Notes under the pieces: model-generated | Database searches by the model: none | What the model saw: only the letters and a program-made list of their open reading frames with translations | What the model was told of the DNA's origin: nothing | Made by a program: the position numbers and the translations under genes | Shown here: positions 35,699-45,370 of the stretch, one piece after another | How the letters are laid out: each line of letters starts with the position of its first letter | Numbering within the stretch: the first letter of the stretch is position 1 | Assembly (NCBI GenBank): GCA_946406115.1 | Contig: OX291553.1 | Location: 5,585,001 to 5,649,000 of the forward strand | Direction: 5' to 3' | Source: Apoda limacodes | Lineage: Eukaryota > Arthropoda > Insecta > Lepidoptera > Limacodidae | Length of the DNA: 64,000 nucleotides

Positions 35699-36883
35699 TT
35701 CGCAAAGAGGCCCTGTCCCAAAATCTTTTTTGTTGAAACAATAGGAAAGTCAGTATTTGGACAGGTAAGACTCCATGTGTTTTTAGCTTCATTTAAAAAT
35801 GAGATCTCGAAATTACTAAGACGAAAAAGAATTTTGTTTATAAGGGGTTGAGTACTGCGAAAGTTAAACGAATACCCAAGCCACCAAATCTTACAGGTAA
35901 GGTTGCCTGTAGCCACGTACGTTCATTGAAATTAATATTTAGAATCTTTGAAATGGTATCTTTAATAACGTTGTCAAAACTGCACAAAAGGTCTGAAAAT
36001 TTCCAAAAATAACATGAACGTAAATAAAATGTAAATTTTGGTACAAATATACAATGGTGAATAATAAAAAATGCTGCATGAGAATTAATAGCTAAAAGTT
36101 TGGCTAAAATAGACTGAAAATGATAAATTTTTTCTTGAACAAAATATGAAAAAGATTCATCAAATATAGGGGAACCTAAAATGCGAAGTGTGGACTTATC
36201 AACAATTTTAATATTCTGAGCAACAGACTGAAAACTTTTAATAATATGGGAATTGTTATCATTTTGACATAAAAATAGTTCGCATTTTGATAGATTAAGT
36301 TCTAAACCAATATTCCGAAACTCTTGTATAATATAATTTAATTCTTCTAAAACCGTATTTGCGTCACAACTTAACGTACCGTCATCTTAATACCAGACGT
36401 TATATTTTGATTTTAATTTTTGCACGATATTATATTGCCGGCCCGAGAGGGTCACCTTGTTGACAACCAGTTGCTGATGCCAAAAGATTTTGTTTGAATA
36501 CCAATTTTGATGGGGAATGATAGCACTGATAAATAAACTTGTATACAAATGGAATTTAATTTTTAACGTCGGATTACATTGCATCCCTTTTGATGGAATT
36601 AAAAGCATGTTTAATGTCCACTTTATGCGGTATGTTGTACCAATTGCGATTGGCCTAATGCCACCATCCTTTTTCTTTAAAGCACAAAGATTGGCCCCAT
36701 AAAGTATGTCAGTAACCTCCGAGTCTATACGGCCATCTAGCATTAAAATTACTAGATAAGTTAGTTCATCCAAGAAAGACAAACCTGTATTCCCACAACT
36801 CACACTCAGTAAATCCTTAAGGTGTTGTGGAGTGAGCCCATCTATACCACCTGCTGAGCCGCTTCGAAATGAATAAACAGCTT
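35695..36883 (-). pseudogene. Reverse transcriptase domain, deleted and frameshifted
   Basis: In order on the minus strand: LKKKDGGIRPIAIG; after a frameshift, VDIKHAFNSIKRDAM (motif A); SATGCQQGDPLGPA (motif B); then WY*DDGTLSCD (motif C, Y-x-DD with the x codon turned into TAA at about 36387). Sequence between motifs B and C and before motif A is shortened. Downstream the frame continues openly as NERTWLQATLPVRFGGLGIR, the usual connection to the knuckle region, then shifts frame near 35880. The stop lies inside the catalytic motif, so no active enzyme can be made. Confidence 0.75.
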
Positions 36884-37618
36884 CTAAAACATCCTCGAGG
36901 AAACCTGGAGCGATGGACTAGATGAGTCAAAAGGATCTGAAAAAATCAAATTAGCAGATGCAGAAGGGTGCTTAGAGCGGAGCTCAATTAGAGTATCAGT
37001 AGTATCAGGAGCAAAGTCATCAGATGTAAAAATTAAACAAGAAGCACCTTTGATATCTCCCTCAGCGAGTTTCGATTCAATAGAACGGGTGATATTTTTC
37101 TTGCCAAATGAACAAAAATTAGAGTTACCTAAAATAGGCTGAAATGTATGACAGTTTTTTTTTATTTTGTTAGTAAGAGAACATTTATCAGAGTTTTCTT
37201 TCTCAACATGCAAGACTCTATATGGAAAAGTCAATAAATGTTCCCAAGCACGTTTGAAGTTTTCAGTAACCGCTGAATTTATTTCTTCTGACAATTTTTG
37301 AGCTACAGATAGACGGGCGCCACGGGGAATTCTCTTTATAACTGGTACGGAATTTTTAAGTCGACTTATTAGTTTCCAAAAAGGTTCATTGGTCACTATA
37401 GAATTAGATGAAAAAGAAGAAATAAAGGAATCAGGAATTGATAGGTCAGTTCTACTTGAATTTTTATGAACTTTACCCTTATGAACTTTCAGACCTCTAT
37501 TGCTTTTAAAATAACGTGGCTGTGAGCATTGGTCACATTTAAACATATTCGCCTGATCCAAATGCCCATCGTTGCTGCTTATTATAGTTGAGCTACAACT
37601 TGGAACAGGTTCATTCAT
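36884..37618 (-). pseudogene. N-terminal region with C2H2 zinc finger
   Basis: The 244-codon frame starts MNEPVPSCSSTIISSNDGHL. A C2H2-type finger uses Cys28, Cys31, His46 and His51 (FKCDQCSQPRYFKSNRGLKV, then HKGKVH). In R2-like elements this finger binds the DNA target. A conserved-looking WEHLLTFPYRVLHVEKEN segment follows. The frame is intact up to SSRMF, where a stop precedes the reverse transcriptase. The ATG at 37618 is the first in this frame. Confidence 0.7.
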
Positions 37619-38190
37619 TAAAATTTAATACCGAATAAGTTAGCCTATAAAATAAATTAGCTTAAATTAAATAAATTATAAAATGAAATAAATATATAAC
37701 TATCACAGTCTTGAGTCTTTCGAGTCTTGAATTAATTTTGATGTGGTTTGTTGCAGCAAGCAAAAAATAAGTTGCAGAGGAACGAACGAACAAAAGCTGA
37801 AGTTGAAGTAGTGAAACTTCTTGAGCACAGGCAATAAAAATTTAAAAGAATAAGTAAGTAACTTGTTTTTGTAGTCTTCGTATCCAGTAATGTGCTGGGT
37901 GTTGGGTGGGTTTTCAAAATCTTCCGTGAAAATCTTTAGTGAAAACGTATTTTTATATGTGACTTTGCCTTAGCAACGATTGAAATCAGATATCAAAAAG
38001 TAATTTGAAATAAAAGGTCACTCTTGCAAGGGTACAATAGCTTTTCCCACACTTGTAGAATCGAAAAATAATATGGTAAACACAAATCCGTGATTTCATT
38101 GAACCAATGAGATATATAATATAAAAAAATCAATTTAAAAGGAATTTGGACAACTGTTTGTTGTCGTTGACATTTTCAAAAACTCTATTT

Positions 38191-38819
38191 AGGTTCATAT
38201 TTTAATGGCAGAGGCAGATATAATGAAAGCTACCTGGGATGATATTATAGATGATTTTCTAAAAATTGTTTGATAGCTAATATAGGCCTAAAAGTGAATG
38301 ATGATGATTTGCGGAAAATTCCGGGAAGGAGGAAAGGGTAGCAAAGAAAAAGCCTATACTAATGAAAAGCTTAATCCGACACTGAGGTACCGTTTGTATT
38401 TCTTTTTCCTCTAATTTGCCAAAATAATTTGTTGACACATCTAAGGTCTGGAGCGTCTTTTCTTCAGATAAAAATAAGTCAGTTTAAATCTTATTTTCCT
38501 ATGAGTAGCGTATTCGTCATCGGAACTTTGTTTATTAACTCTTTTCATGGCGAGCGATACGTCATCCGTTAAATTGAACTTCATAACACTGACTGAGATT
38601 TTGCTTAGTTCTTGGTTTGTACAGGACATATTTCTAATTTAGCTTAGCTTATATTAGTTTAGCTGGCTTAGTTTAGCTTCGACATAGTTTAGTTTTCGGT
38701 CTGCAACAGTCTTAAGGCTTACCCAGTACTTGAGACCCCAAAGTGTAGTAACAAAAAGCAATCTTATAGGAACACACTATTTTGCGTCATTTAAAATATA
38801 ACTAATTTTAGGCTCTAAT
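38191..38819. other. Unassigned; small plus-strand ORF at 38204
   Basis: ATGGCAGAGGCAGATATAAT opens a 22-codon frame (MAEADIMKATWDDIIDDFLK then IV and stop) with protein-like composition but no family match. Minus-strand 38441-38629 is an open frame of 62 codons, also unrecognised. Both may be decayed exon or transposon pieces. Confidence 0.25.
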
Positions 38820-38962
38820 TTCTTAAAAGATAGAAAATTGTTTCAAAGCGCTCACCTTACTAGTCCATTAACTTTTAGGTATAGTCCATTATCTAATTTT
38901 TGTCCTCTGGTTCTGACTATTTTGCTGAATTAAGGGTTAAGGGAGTAACTTTCATATTGCAT
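38820..38962 (-). repeat. Dispersed repeat family D, copy 2 (inverted)
   Basis: The complement gives TTCAGCAAAATAGTCAG, ATTAGATAATGGACTATA and TTAATGGACTAG, matching 18955-19085 in order. Diverged roughly 20%. Confidence 0.65.
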
Positions 38963-39408
38963 TATTTTGTATAGTAGTGTAGGTACTTTGAAAATTTTCA
39001 AGTGTCTCTTTGGTAACAAGAGGTTGTCTTACACATTATACCCAGCCAATGGTTTTTACGTTTGGGGATTAAAACGTGACGTGTACATACAGACATACCT
39101 GTTTAGATTGTTGGAAGGAGAAAAATCAAAATAGATGATTATTTCAATCGGATGTGATTAGCAGAAGCATTAATAGTTCAGCACCCTAGTGTAAAATGGA
39201 AGTCAGCTATCATAACTAATTATATTTTTGGACGGATACCTCAGTCTTGTAGTTAATTTAGTTATCTACTTTTCAAAAAATCGTTACACTTACTCGTAAA
39301 CAGGGTGCTAAGACCTAAACTAATCTGACGGGCTTTTTTTTCATAAATTTTACTTTTCTCAAAGCAAAGCGGACGTTCATAGAACGCAGTCACGTCCCAA
39401 TAAGTGTG

Positions 39409-39603
39409 TATAAAAGCTGTCTGTTCAAAATAACAAGTTTTTACTTTACTACGCGCACACTACAAGCGAGCAATTACTTCATTCGATGTTGCGAGTTTTT
39501 ACTTCAGCCAAAACTTTTTGATTTATAAGTTAAGTTAGCCATCTGGGTGTGGCGTTGTTTTCTCTACATCTATTTCCGCCATTTCAATTAAATTTTGGTA
39601 AGT
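39409..39603 (+). promoter_or_regulatory. Possible TATA promoter with untranslated first exon
   Basis: A canonical TATAAAAG lies at 39409-39416. About 160-180 nt of mixed-composition leader follows, with one short uORF (ATG at about 39486, 11 codons), ending in a strong donor TTTTG|GTAAGT at 39597/39598. Upstream, CGTTC-ATA-GAACG (39374-39386) is an inverted repeat resembling a factor-binding site. The layout suits an insect Pol II promoter. No coding exon found. Confidence 0.22.
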
Positions 39604-39804
39604 TTATTGATTAATTCACATGATATTTTTATTAAAATACTTACAAATGTGATGAAGAACATTAGGTATATGTAACACGGGCGGTGCGGAAATTACGAAC
39701 TCGAGTCATTAAAGCGCAGGTATTACCTAACTACCGCCGCCAAAAGATATTCTTCATTTCCTCTTTGTACAAAACAAATTTTAAAAATGTTACAAACCAA
39801 TTAA

Positions 39805-40159
39805 GAGGTTACACTTCGAGGCGCCTCGCAGCGGGCTTCACACAAACGAATTGTTCACTTATTTTTGACACTTGCTGATCAAACACCACGGAATTTTGAA
39901 GACATGTTCTAGTAATAAATATCTAGGTCTGCAGTGTGCCAGTTTTCTACCTAATTTTATAGTTCAAAAGTTATACAGGATTTTATTTTTTCATACAAAT
40001 GGTTTTAAAAAAGATTTCTAGTTAATAGAACGTTTCACAAGATTTTGGAAAAACCACAGATGGCTTGGGATTATGACTAAGAAATTTCACAGTGATTAGT
40101 AAATGTCAAAAACAAATGAGAAATGCGTTTGTATGAAGCCCGCCGCGAAGTGTATCCTT
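39805..40159. mobile_element. TTAA-flanked MITE with ~70-bp inverted arms
   Basis: The left arm GAGGTTACACTTCG, then CGGGCTTCACACAAACG, matches the complement of the right arm (AAGGATACACTTCG, then CGGGCTTCATACAAACG), continuing as CAAGTGTCAAAAATAAGTG. TTAA borders both sides (39801-39804 and 40160-40163). TTAA target sites are typical of piggyBac-like elements, but the ends are not recognisably piggyBac. ~355 bp, no ORF. Confidence 0.65.
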
Positions 40160-40163
40160 TTAA

Positions 40164-40513
40164 GGAGCTAACATAAGTGAAAGCGGCGCTCTCACTATAT
40201 ACATATTTTTAATTTCCATTAAATACAAACTCATTTTCAAAAAAGTGCTCAAATTAAAAGTTTTATGTACAAGTAAGCAATTTTAGAAAGTTTTATAGAT
40301 AGTTAGATAACGTTGACATTTAAAAAAAGTGGCCACTTTTAGCATAAATTAACTTTCTAGCCTACACATGCATAATATATAGCGACTAAAACTTTCTAAA
40401 AATAGCTTACTTGTACTTTAAACTTTTAATTTGAGCACTTTTCAAAATTCCTTATGTGATGAATACAAATTGAAAAACCTAATGGGGGCGCCACTTTTAC
40501 TTATGTTAGCCCC
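40164..40513. mobile_element. TTAA-flanked fold-back MITE
   Basis: The ends GGAGCTAACATAAGTGAAAG and the complement of TTTTACTTATGTTAGCCCC match over ~30 bp. A second inverted block (AAAGTGCTCAAATTAAAAGT, then GTACAAGTAAGC) makes almost the whole 350 bp a hairpin. Flanked by TTAA at 40160-40163 and 40514-40517, the left one shared with the neighbouring MITE. Confidence 0.75.
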
Positions 40514-40530
40514 TTAACTACTAATTATAA

Positions 40531-40664
40531 AATATTTTTAGAACGTCTGGAATAGACGTGTCAGTTGTGAATAGCGTTTCTGCTAAAAACGGTAACTTTC
40601 AGCAGAAACGTTATCTACAATTACAGGTATATTCTAGAATCGTTGTTTGATGTTCTAAAAATAT
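40531..40664. mobile_element. Small fold-back element
   Basis: Arms of about 60 bp from AATATTTTTAGAACGTC to GCGTTTCTGCT face their diverged complement; the innermost GCGTTTCTGCT/AGCAGAAACGT is strongest. Loop ~15 bp. Adjacent to the preceding MITE. Confidence 0.6.
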
Positions 40665-40929
40665 CTTGTCCCCAATTCTAAATAATGGTTTTTTTTTAAT
40701 TGCGCCTTAAACCTTTCGGCCGTCGGCCTTAAGCTTATAAATAGCCCCTCGTTAGTAATTTTCTCCTTACACTACGTACTGGTAGTTTATTATTTTTATA
40801 GTTCTGTAAAAAAAACCTTTTGATCTAACTTTGGTCTGTCACAGAGTCTCCAGATAATCTCTGTAATTATGAACTAGAAATTTTACATAAGCAGTAACAC
40901 AAATTAGTATTAGTATTAATAAATAGTTC

Positions 40930-41085
40930 CTGCAAGAATAACTATAACTGAATTCCACGAGGATGAACTACAGCTTGAGCTATAGCTTGCTATAGCAAAC
41001 TTTCTTACTATAACCAAAGAGTTGCCTTCAAAATCCGACACGGATAACTAAATATAGCGCGAAAGAAGCCACTGGCAAATGCTAG
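40930..41085 (+). mobile_element. Helitron-like 3' part
   Basis: Internal AATAACTATAACTGA, then AGCTATAGCTTGCTATAGCAA, ending GAAGCCACTGGCAAATGCTAG before a host T (CTAG 41082-41085). The 5' end is not clear. Confidence 0.6.
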
Positions 41086-41248
41086 TATTATATATACGAC
41101 AGAACTTTCCACCGATCAAGACTTAAAATCCAAATGAAAATCCGACTAATATTATAATCCTACTATCCCACTAATATCATAAATGTGATAGTTTGGATGT
41201 TTGTTACTTAATCACGCTTCAACCACAAGATGAAACTTGGCGTCTATA

Positions 41249-42499
41249 TTACTTTACATATAAAATTGATGTTTTATATGGAAAAAGCAAAACTAATTTT
41301 TTTTTCACATTTTTTGATTAAATCAGTTAAAGTGGGTACCGTTGTGATGTATATACTTTTGCCATTACCACTGGGGTATTACGGTTAGGAAAAAGTAACC
41401 GTGGTACCACTGGTAGTACTACTGGGTGTACCACAGTGAACAACCGATTTTACTGGGAGTTCATTGATTCCTTTGCTGAAAAAATTGCGGGAGCGAGAAT
41501 TAACAAAATCTTTGAAGGTGTTGTGGTCTGCCTCATCTGCATTGATTTTTTCCATACATTCCAATTCTGGCTCTTCTAGTTTCGCCACCATCTGTTGTGC
41601 AGTGTGTGGTCTAGCGTTGTCCTGAAGCAGCAGTGGGCTAGAGCGGTTGACCAATCTCGGCTGTTTAACAGCTAGCTTTTCCACCATGTTCCAGTTGACG
41701 GCAATACAGATCTGCCGTAATCGTCTGACCAGAACTTAGGAACCTGTAGTGGATGACACCCACGCTAGTCCACTAGACACTAACCAGTACCTTTTTGGAG
41801 TCAACTTTCGCTTGGGGCAGGATTTAGCTGGTTCTCCTGTATTTTACTATTGTGATGAGCGTTTCCGATTATCGTATAGGATCCATTTTTCATCACAAGT
41901 AATGATTCGATCTAAAAATCCCCTCGTTATTGTGATGGTTGAGTAACGTGACGCAGCAGTCGACGCGTGTTTGTTGGTTTGCTTCACTTAGTTCATGCGG
42001 TATCCATTTTTCAAGCTTTTTCACTTTTCCGATTTGTTTCAAATGATTCAAAATGGTTTTATCACTCACACCAAAGCCTGCAGCTAACTCTGACATGGTT
42101 TTAGATGGATCCGATTCCATGATCACTTTCAATTCCTCATTGAAAACTAGGGTCGCCGGCCGTCCACGAGTTTTGTTCCGGAGGTCAAAATTTCCAGATC
42201 CAGAGCGTTGGAACCAAAAACGTACTGTGTTTTCTTTTACATTGGCTTTTCCTTACATATCATTAATCCTTCAGGCTGTTTCTGTAGCGCTAGTGCCACG
42301 ATGGAATTCGTATTCAAAAATAATACGATATTTTATGTTTTCCATATTAAGCGCAGAACGATAAATGAATTATTACATTCGAAATACAAATGACAAGCTT
42401 AAGATTGAAATAATTTTGAACCGAACACTTTGTAAACTGACTTTTTGAGATCAAAGTGGCCAGTTCTATAAAATATCAATTTCATATGTAAGGACCTAA
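41249..42499 (-). mobile_element. mariner-family DNA transposon, dead
   Basis: Terminal inverted repeats: the complement of 42461-42499 starts TTAGGTCCTTACATATGAAA, and 41249-41281 starts TTACTTTACATATAAAATTG (24 of 27 bases match over the core). TA flanks both ends (41247-41248 and 42500-42501), the standard mariner target duplication. Length 1251 bp, close to the usual ~1.3 kb. Confidence 0.88.
41385..42345 (-). pseudogene. mariner transposase, multiply broken
   Basis: Starting at ATG 42345: MENIKYRIIFEYEFHRGTSA, then two in-frame stops, the helix-turn-helix region (LAAGFGVSDKTILNHLKQIG), KLEKWIPHELSEANQQTRVD, a frameshift, TCDEKW with the first catalytic Asp, more stops, and LLLQDNARPHTAQQMV with the second Asp. 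The block that should hold the third Asp (HPPYSPDLSP in relatives) is deleted; sequence resumes at FKDFVNSRSRNFFSKGINEL. The enzyme uses D,D34D chemistry to cut and paste; this copy cannot. Confidence 0.88.
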
Positions 42500-42690
42500 T
42501 ATAAAGGTTAGGTCCTAAAATATAACATAGGCTACCATTTATCTCAAAAAAAATCAAAAGATCCAGCGGAAATAACTATAACCTAGCTTAAACAAACTAT
42601 AGCTGGCTATAGCAAATTTCGATAGTATAATCAAGGAGTTCCACTCCGATAACCGAATTTAGGGCGGGCGGATCCGCTGGCAAAATCTAG

Positions 42691-43108
42691 TTTTTATTAC
42701 TAATGCCATAGGTAATTCATACAATACAATAGGAAACGAATTCATATATAAAATTAATATGAAGGTATCCCACAAAAATCATATACTAGTCATGGTTGAC
42801 TGCTCATAATTGTAAATACTATTATATCTTTATTCGACAGTATAACTTACAATATTTCTTTGTTGGTATGATTCGATATTAATTAAGATGATAATTAGAT
42901 ACAGGAACATACTGAAATATCTAATATTACAATCGGTATCCAATCCACTTTGTATACAAATGTTTGAATTGTTCGATTTCCAGCTTTGTTAATATCACTA
43001 CTGGGATAGCGGTTATCATAATTGGATTGTCCCACGTTGGATCGGTCACATAACTTTCTAAATAATTCGTTTTAATTAATCTTTAATATATGTTTACATA
43101 CGTACGAA
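42691..43108. other. AT-rich, nothing recognised
   Basis: No coding or repeat signal. Confidence 0.4.
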
Positions 43109-43568
43109 TCTATACTATAATATTATAAAGAGGAACGATTTGATTGTTTGTCTTGAATAGGCTCCAAATTTTCTGGACGGATTTGAAAAATTATTTTACT
43201 ATTAGAAGCCGACATTATCCCTGATGAACATCGACTATTTCTTACCACGGGAAAATGCTTCATTCCTACGGGAAAACGCGAAATAGGACAACGGGTAGTA
43301 AGAATTATCCTTCCGTACATTCCTAATTACTTAATTAATTATGGTTGAACCGATTGGGTTGAAATTTTATATGGGTATTTCGATGGTTTTCTCGATGATT
43401 CAAAAAATCAATTGGACTCGGTAGGTGGCGCTGCTGTTGGTATGTCAACTATTAAACGGCTTGACCGATTGGGTTGAAATTTTGTATGTGTATTTCCATG
43501 GTTTCATAGAGGCGAATGTATTGCCGATAACGAAATTTAAGGCGGGCGAAGCCGCTGGCAGAAGCTAG
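43109..43568 (+). mobile_element. Helitron-like non-autonomous element, complete ends
   Basis: It begins A|TCTATACTATAATATTATAA and ends GCGGGCGAAGCCGCTGGCAG...CTAG|T (CTAG 43565-43568), with a small GC hairpin just before the end. TC 5' end, CTRR 3' end with hairpin and A|T target site are the defining Helitron features. The internal ACCGATTGGGTTGAAATTTT block occurs twice. No Rep/helicase ORF. Confidence 0.75.
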
Positions 43569-43850
43569 TTATATATAAATGAATCCCTGTTTCCCTTGGT
43601 CACGCCACAACTTCCGAACGACTCCACCAAATTGGATAATTATTTTTTTGTTCTGTTCATTATTGTAAGAAAAAAGGGTCATGTGCGATTCGGACTGGCG
43701 TACTAAGAGAAAACCGATTGTAATGAAATTTAGTAGATTGTTGTGCACAAACCGGGAAAAGTTTTTGAATTGGTACAATAGGTAGCGCGCCAGATGTTTT
43801 AAAAAAGAGAAACAACGTTCGCCGGTTAAGATAGTATTACAATAATAATA
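43569..43850 (+). mobile_element. Second Helitron-like fragment abutting the first
   Basis: It starts TATATATAAATGAATCCCTG and carries a CTTGGTCACGCCACAACTTC segment like other family members; the 3' end is not defined. Assignment partly from memory. Confidence 0.4.
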
Positions 43851-43902
43851 ATATTTTTTAAGGAAAAACTACATAGCACCTCGTAGTCTTAACTAATTTT
43901 TT

Positions 43903-44345
43903 TTTTCTATCTGACTATGCAGTTGACTGTTGCAGCCATTACTGCTTCACCGGGCTTTTTGGGGCGAGACTCTGAAGGAGCCGCAGCCCATTAACGCTTA
44001 AGGACTCTCCACGGAGAGAGCCTCGGCTTGGGTTGTTGCTCTCGGGGGCGTCCCTTCGACCGGCGTTAGTCTCGAACCCAAAGGTGAGTCAGCGCCAGAA
44101 GGGGAGATCCCCGTTACGTGGGTGTGGTTGTGATTGAGTGGGGGCGAGAAGCGCCCCGGCACTCTTCCTTGCGGGTGCCGACGAACCCGGGGACGTCGTC
44201 GTCGTGTTTGTCAGGAGGCCCTATTAGGGAAGGTCGTTGAGACTAATCTCGCTATCCGGATAGCGAGATCGTCATCTGGGGCCGTTAGTACGTGCCGAGG
44301 CCACCTAACGATAGTTTTACGACCGTGCCGAGGTCGGTCGCGAAT
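43903..44345 (+). repeat. GC-rich multi-hairpin element, copy B (longest)
   Basis: It starts after a T run with CTGACTATGCAGTTGACTG, then a hairpin-rich GC stretch: GAGACTCTGAAGGAG, CTCTCC/GGAGAG, and the perfect 24-bp palindrome at 44246-44269 also present in copy A. ~440 bp, contains all blocks found in the other copies. No tail, TIR or convincing ORF. Confidence 0.7.
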
Positions 44346-44599
44346 AGGTACAAGAAAACTTATAGTTTTTTTGTAGACAAAGACATGTGTCATTAAACAC
44401 AGAAAACACTAGACTCAAGACCAAAACAAGTTCATCGCTTAATTGTTTGTCATCTACGTCCCTCAATTTAGCAAGCAAGAAAACTCCCTACTAAACCACT
44501 AAGATAGTATTAAACAATCTAAAACTATTTGTTTATTAGTATCATACTAAACAAAAACAAGAATATTCATATTTTTTTTAACAAAAAACGTTTAATCAG

Positions 44600-44878
44600 A
44601 TCATCCCTCGTTATCGACCCAGAGTACTTGTCAAGACAAATCAAACAAGGCCAAACTCTATGGCGTCGTTTCGTTACAGGCAAAGGTTCTATGGCCACCT
44701 TCCGGCACCATCATCAAACTAGCTCTATGACATAATTATATTGCATTTTCATCCAATTTACATGTGTATGCTAAATTTCAGCTCAATGAAACACCGGGAA
44801 GTGGGTCAAATTGAACTTACAATATTTGATTAAAGACAAAGGACAGGTGAAACTAAGTAAAAGCTTGTAAAAAATTAA
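44600..44878 (+). mobile_element. 3' end of a LINE-type retrotransposon
   Basis: Blocks ATGGCCACCTTCCGGCACC, AATTTCAGCTCAATGAAAC, GGAAGTGGGTCAAATTGAAC and AGGTGAAACTAAGTAAAAGC, then TTGTAAAAAATTAAAG. I recognise this from memory as a frequent lepidopteran LINE 3' tail (RTE/Proto2-like), with an A-rich end. No RT coding remnant. Confidence 0.45.
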
Positions 44879-45370
44879 AGTCACTTATTGGTCTTTTGAA
44901 ATAGCCATGCTTTAGGATCAATAAGGTAGCTCTCGAATACAAAATTTTATATATGACTATGAAAAAAAAACACAGGAGAATAAGTTTATTTAAAAAAACG
45001 AGTTGCACTCCGGGAGTGCCGGCAGAAGAGAAAACCTTTACACACGATTCGCGCTTAACACTCAAATATGTCACAAGACATGTCTTTGACATTATCAAAG
45101 AAATAATAATGTTTGTTTATTTACTTTTTTGACGTAGTATATTTGACATCGCAATCTGTCATAGAATTAAAATTCCATATCCAACCTCCCTGTACTACTC
45201 ATAATCGCGAATACTAAAAGTAAAAATTATAATAGGCGTGGCATTACGGTTTCCGTCTTACGAATTTCCACGGTTAGGACACGTGACCTGACGCGAGTTT
45301 ATCATTTTTTACCCATACCAAAAAAAGTGCACAACGCCGCTAAAGAAGTTTTCACTTCAAAAGAAAATAT
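44879..45370 (-). repeat. Probable dispersed repeat
   Basis: GTTGCACTCCGGGAGTGCCGG (about 45003-45023) forms a near-palindrome, and CAACGCCGCTAAAGAAG, then TTTTCACTTC (about 45333-45358) resembles a common lepidopteran repeat from memory. No second copy here; weak. Confidence 0.3.

Larger units (their letters stand above)
34991..38179 (-). mobile_element. R2-superclade (restriction-like endonuclease) non-LTR retrotransposon, decayed
   Basis: A ~3.2-kb minus-strand element with one long ORF in the R2-type order: N-terminal C2H2 finger, reverse transcriptase, CxC...HxxxxC knuckle, restriction-like endonuclease. It is bracketed by AAACTCTATTT at 34980-34990 and 38180-38190, a candidate 11-bp target duplication, with a T run (A tail of the minus strand) at the left edge. 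Bases 37622-38179 would be its 5' untranslated region. Internal deletions, frameshifts and a stop in the catalytic motif make it dead. It is not in rDNA, so a non-R2 clade (NeSL, R4, Utopia or similar) is likelier; I cannot choose. Confidence 0.75.
39671..40775. repeat. Dispersed repeat family B, copy 2, split by nested MITEs
   Basis: The left part 39671-39718 (TGTAACACGGGCGGTGCGGA to CATTAAAGCG) and right part 40705-40775 (CCTTAAACCTTTCGGCC to TTAGTAATTTTCT) are contiguous in copy 1 (4243-4350). About 985 bp of other DNA, including the three inverted-repeat elements below, separates them here. Confidence 0.55.
41158..42690 (+). mobile_element. Helitron-like element split by a mariner
   Basis: It starts A|TCCTACTATCCCACTAATAT and ends CTAG|T at 42687-42690 after GGGCGGGCGGATCCGCTGGC. 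Removing the mariner leaves ~280 bp, the size of sister copies, and joins CTTGGCGTCTATA to AAGGTTAGGTCCTAAAATAT as in other copies. Confidence 0.65.
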
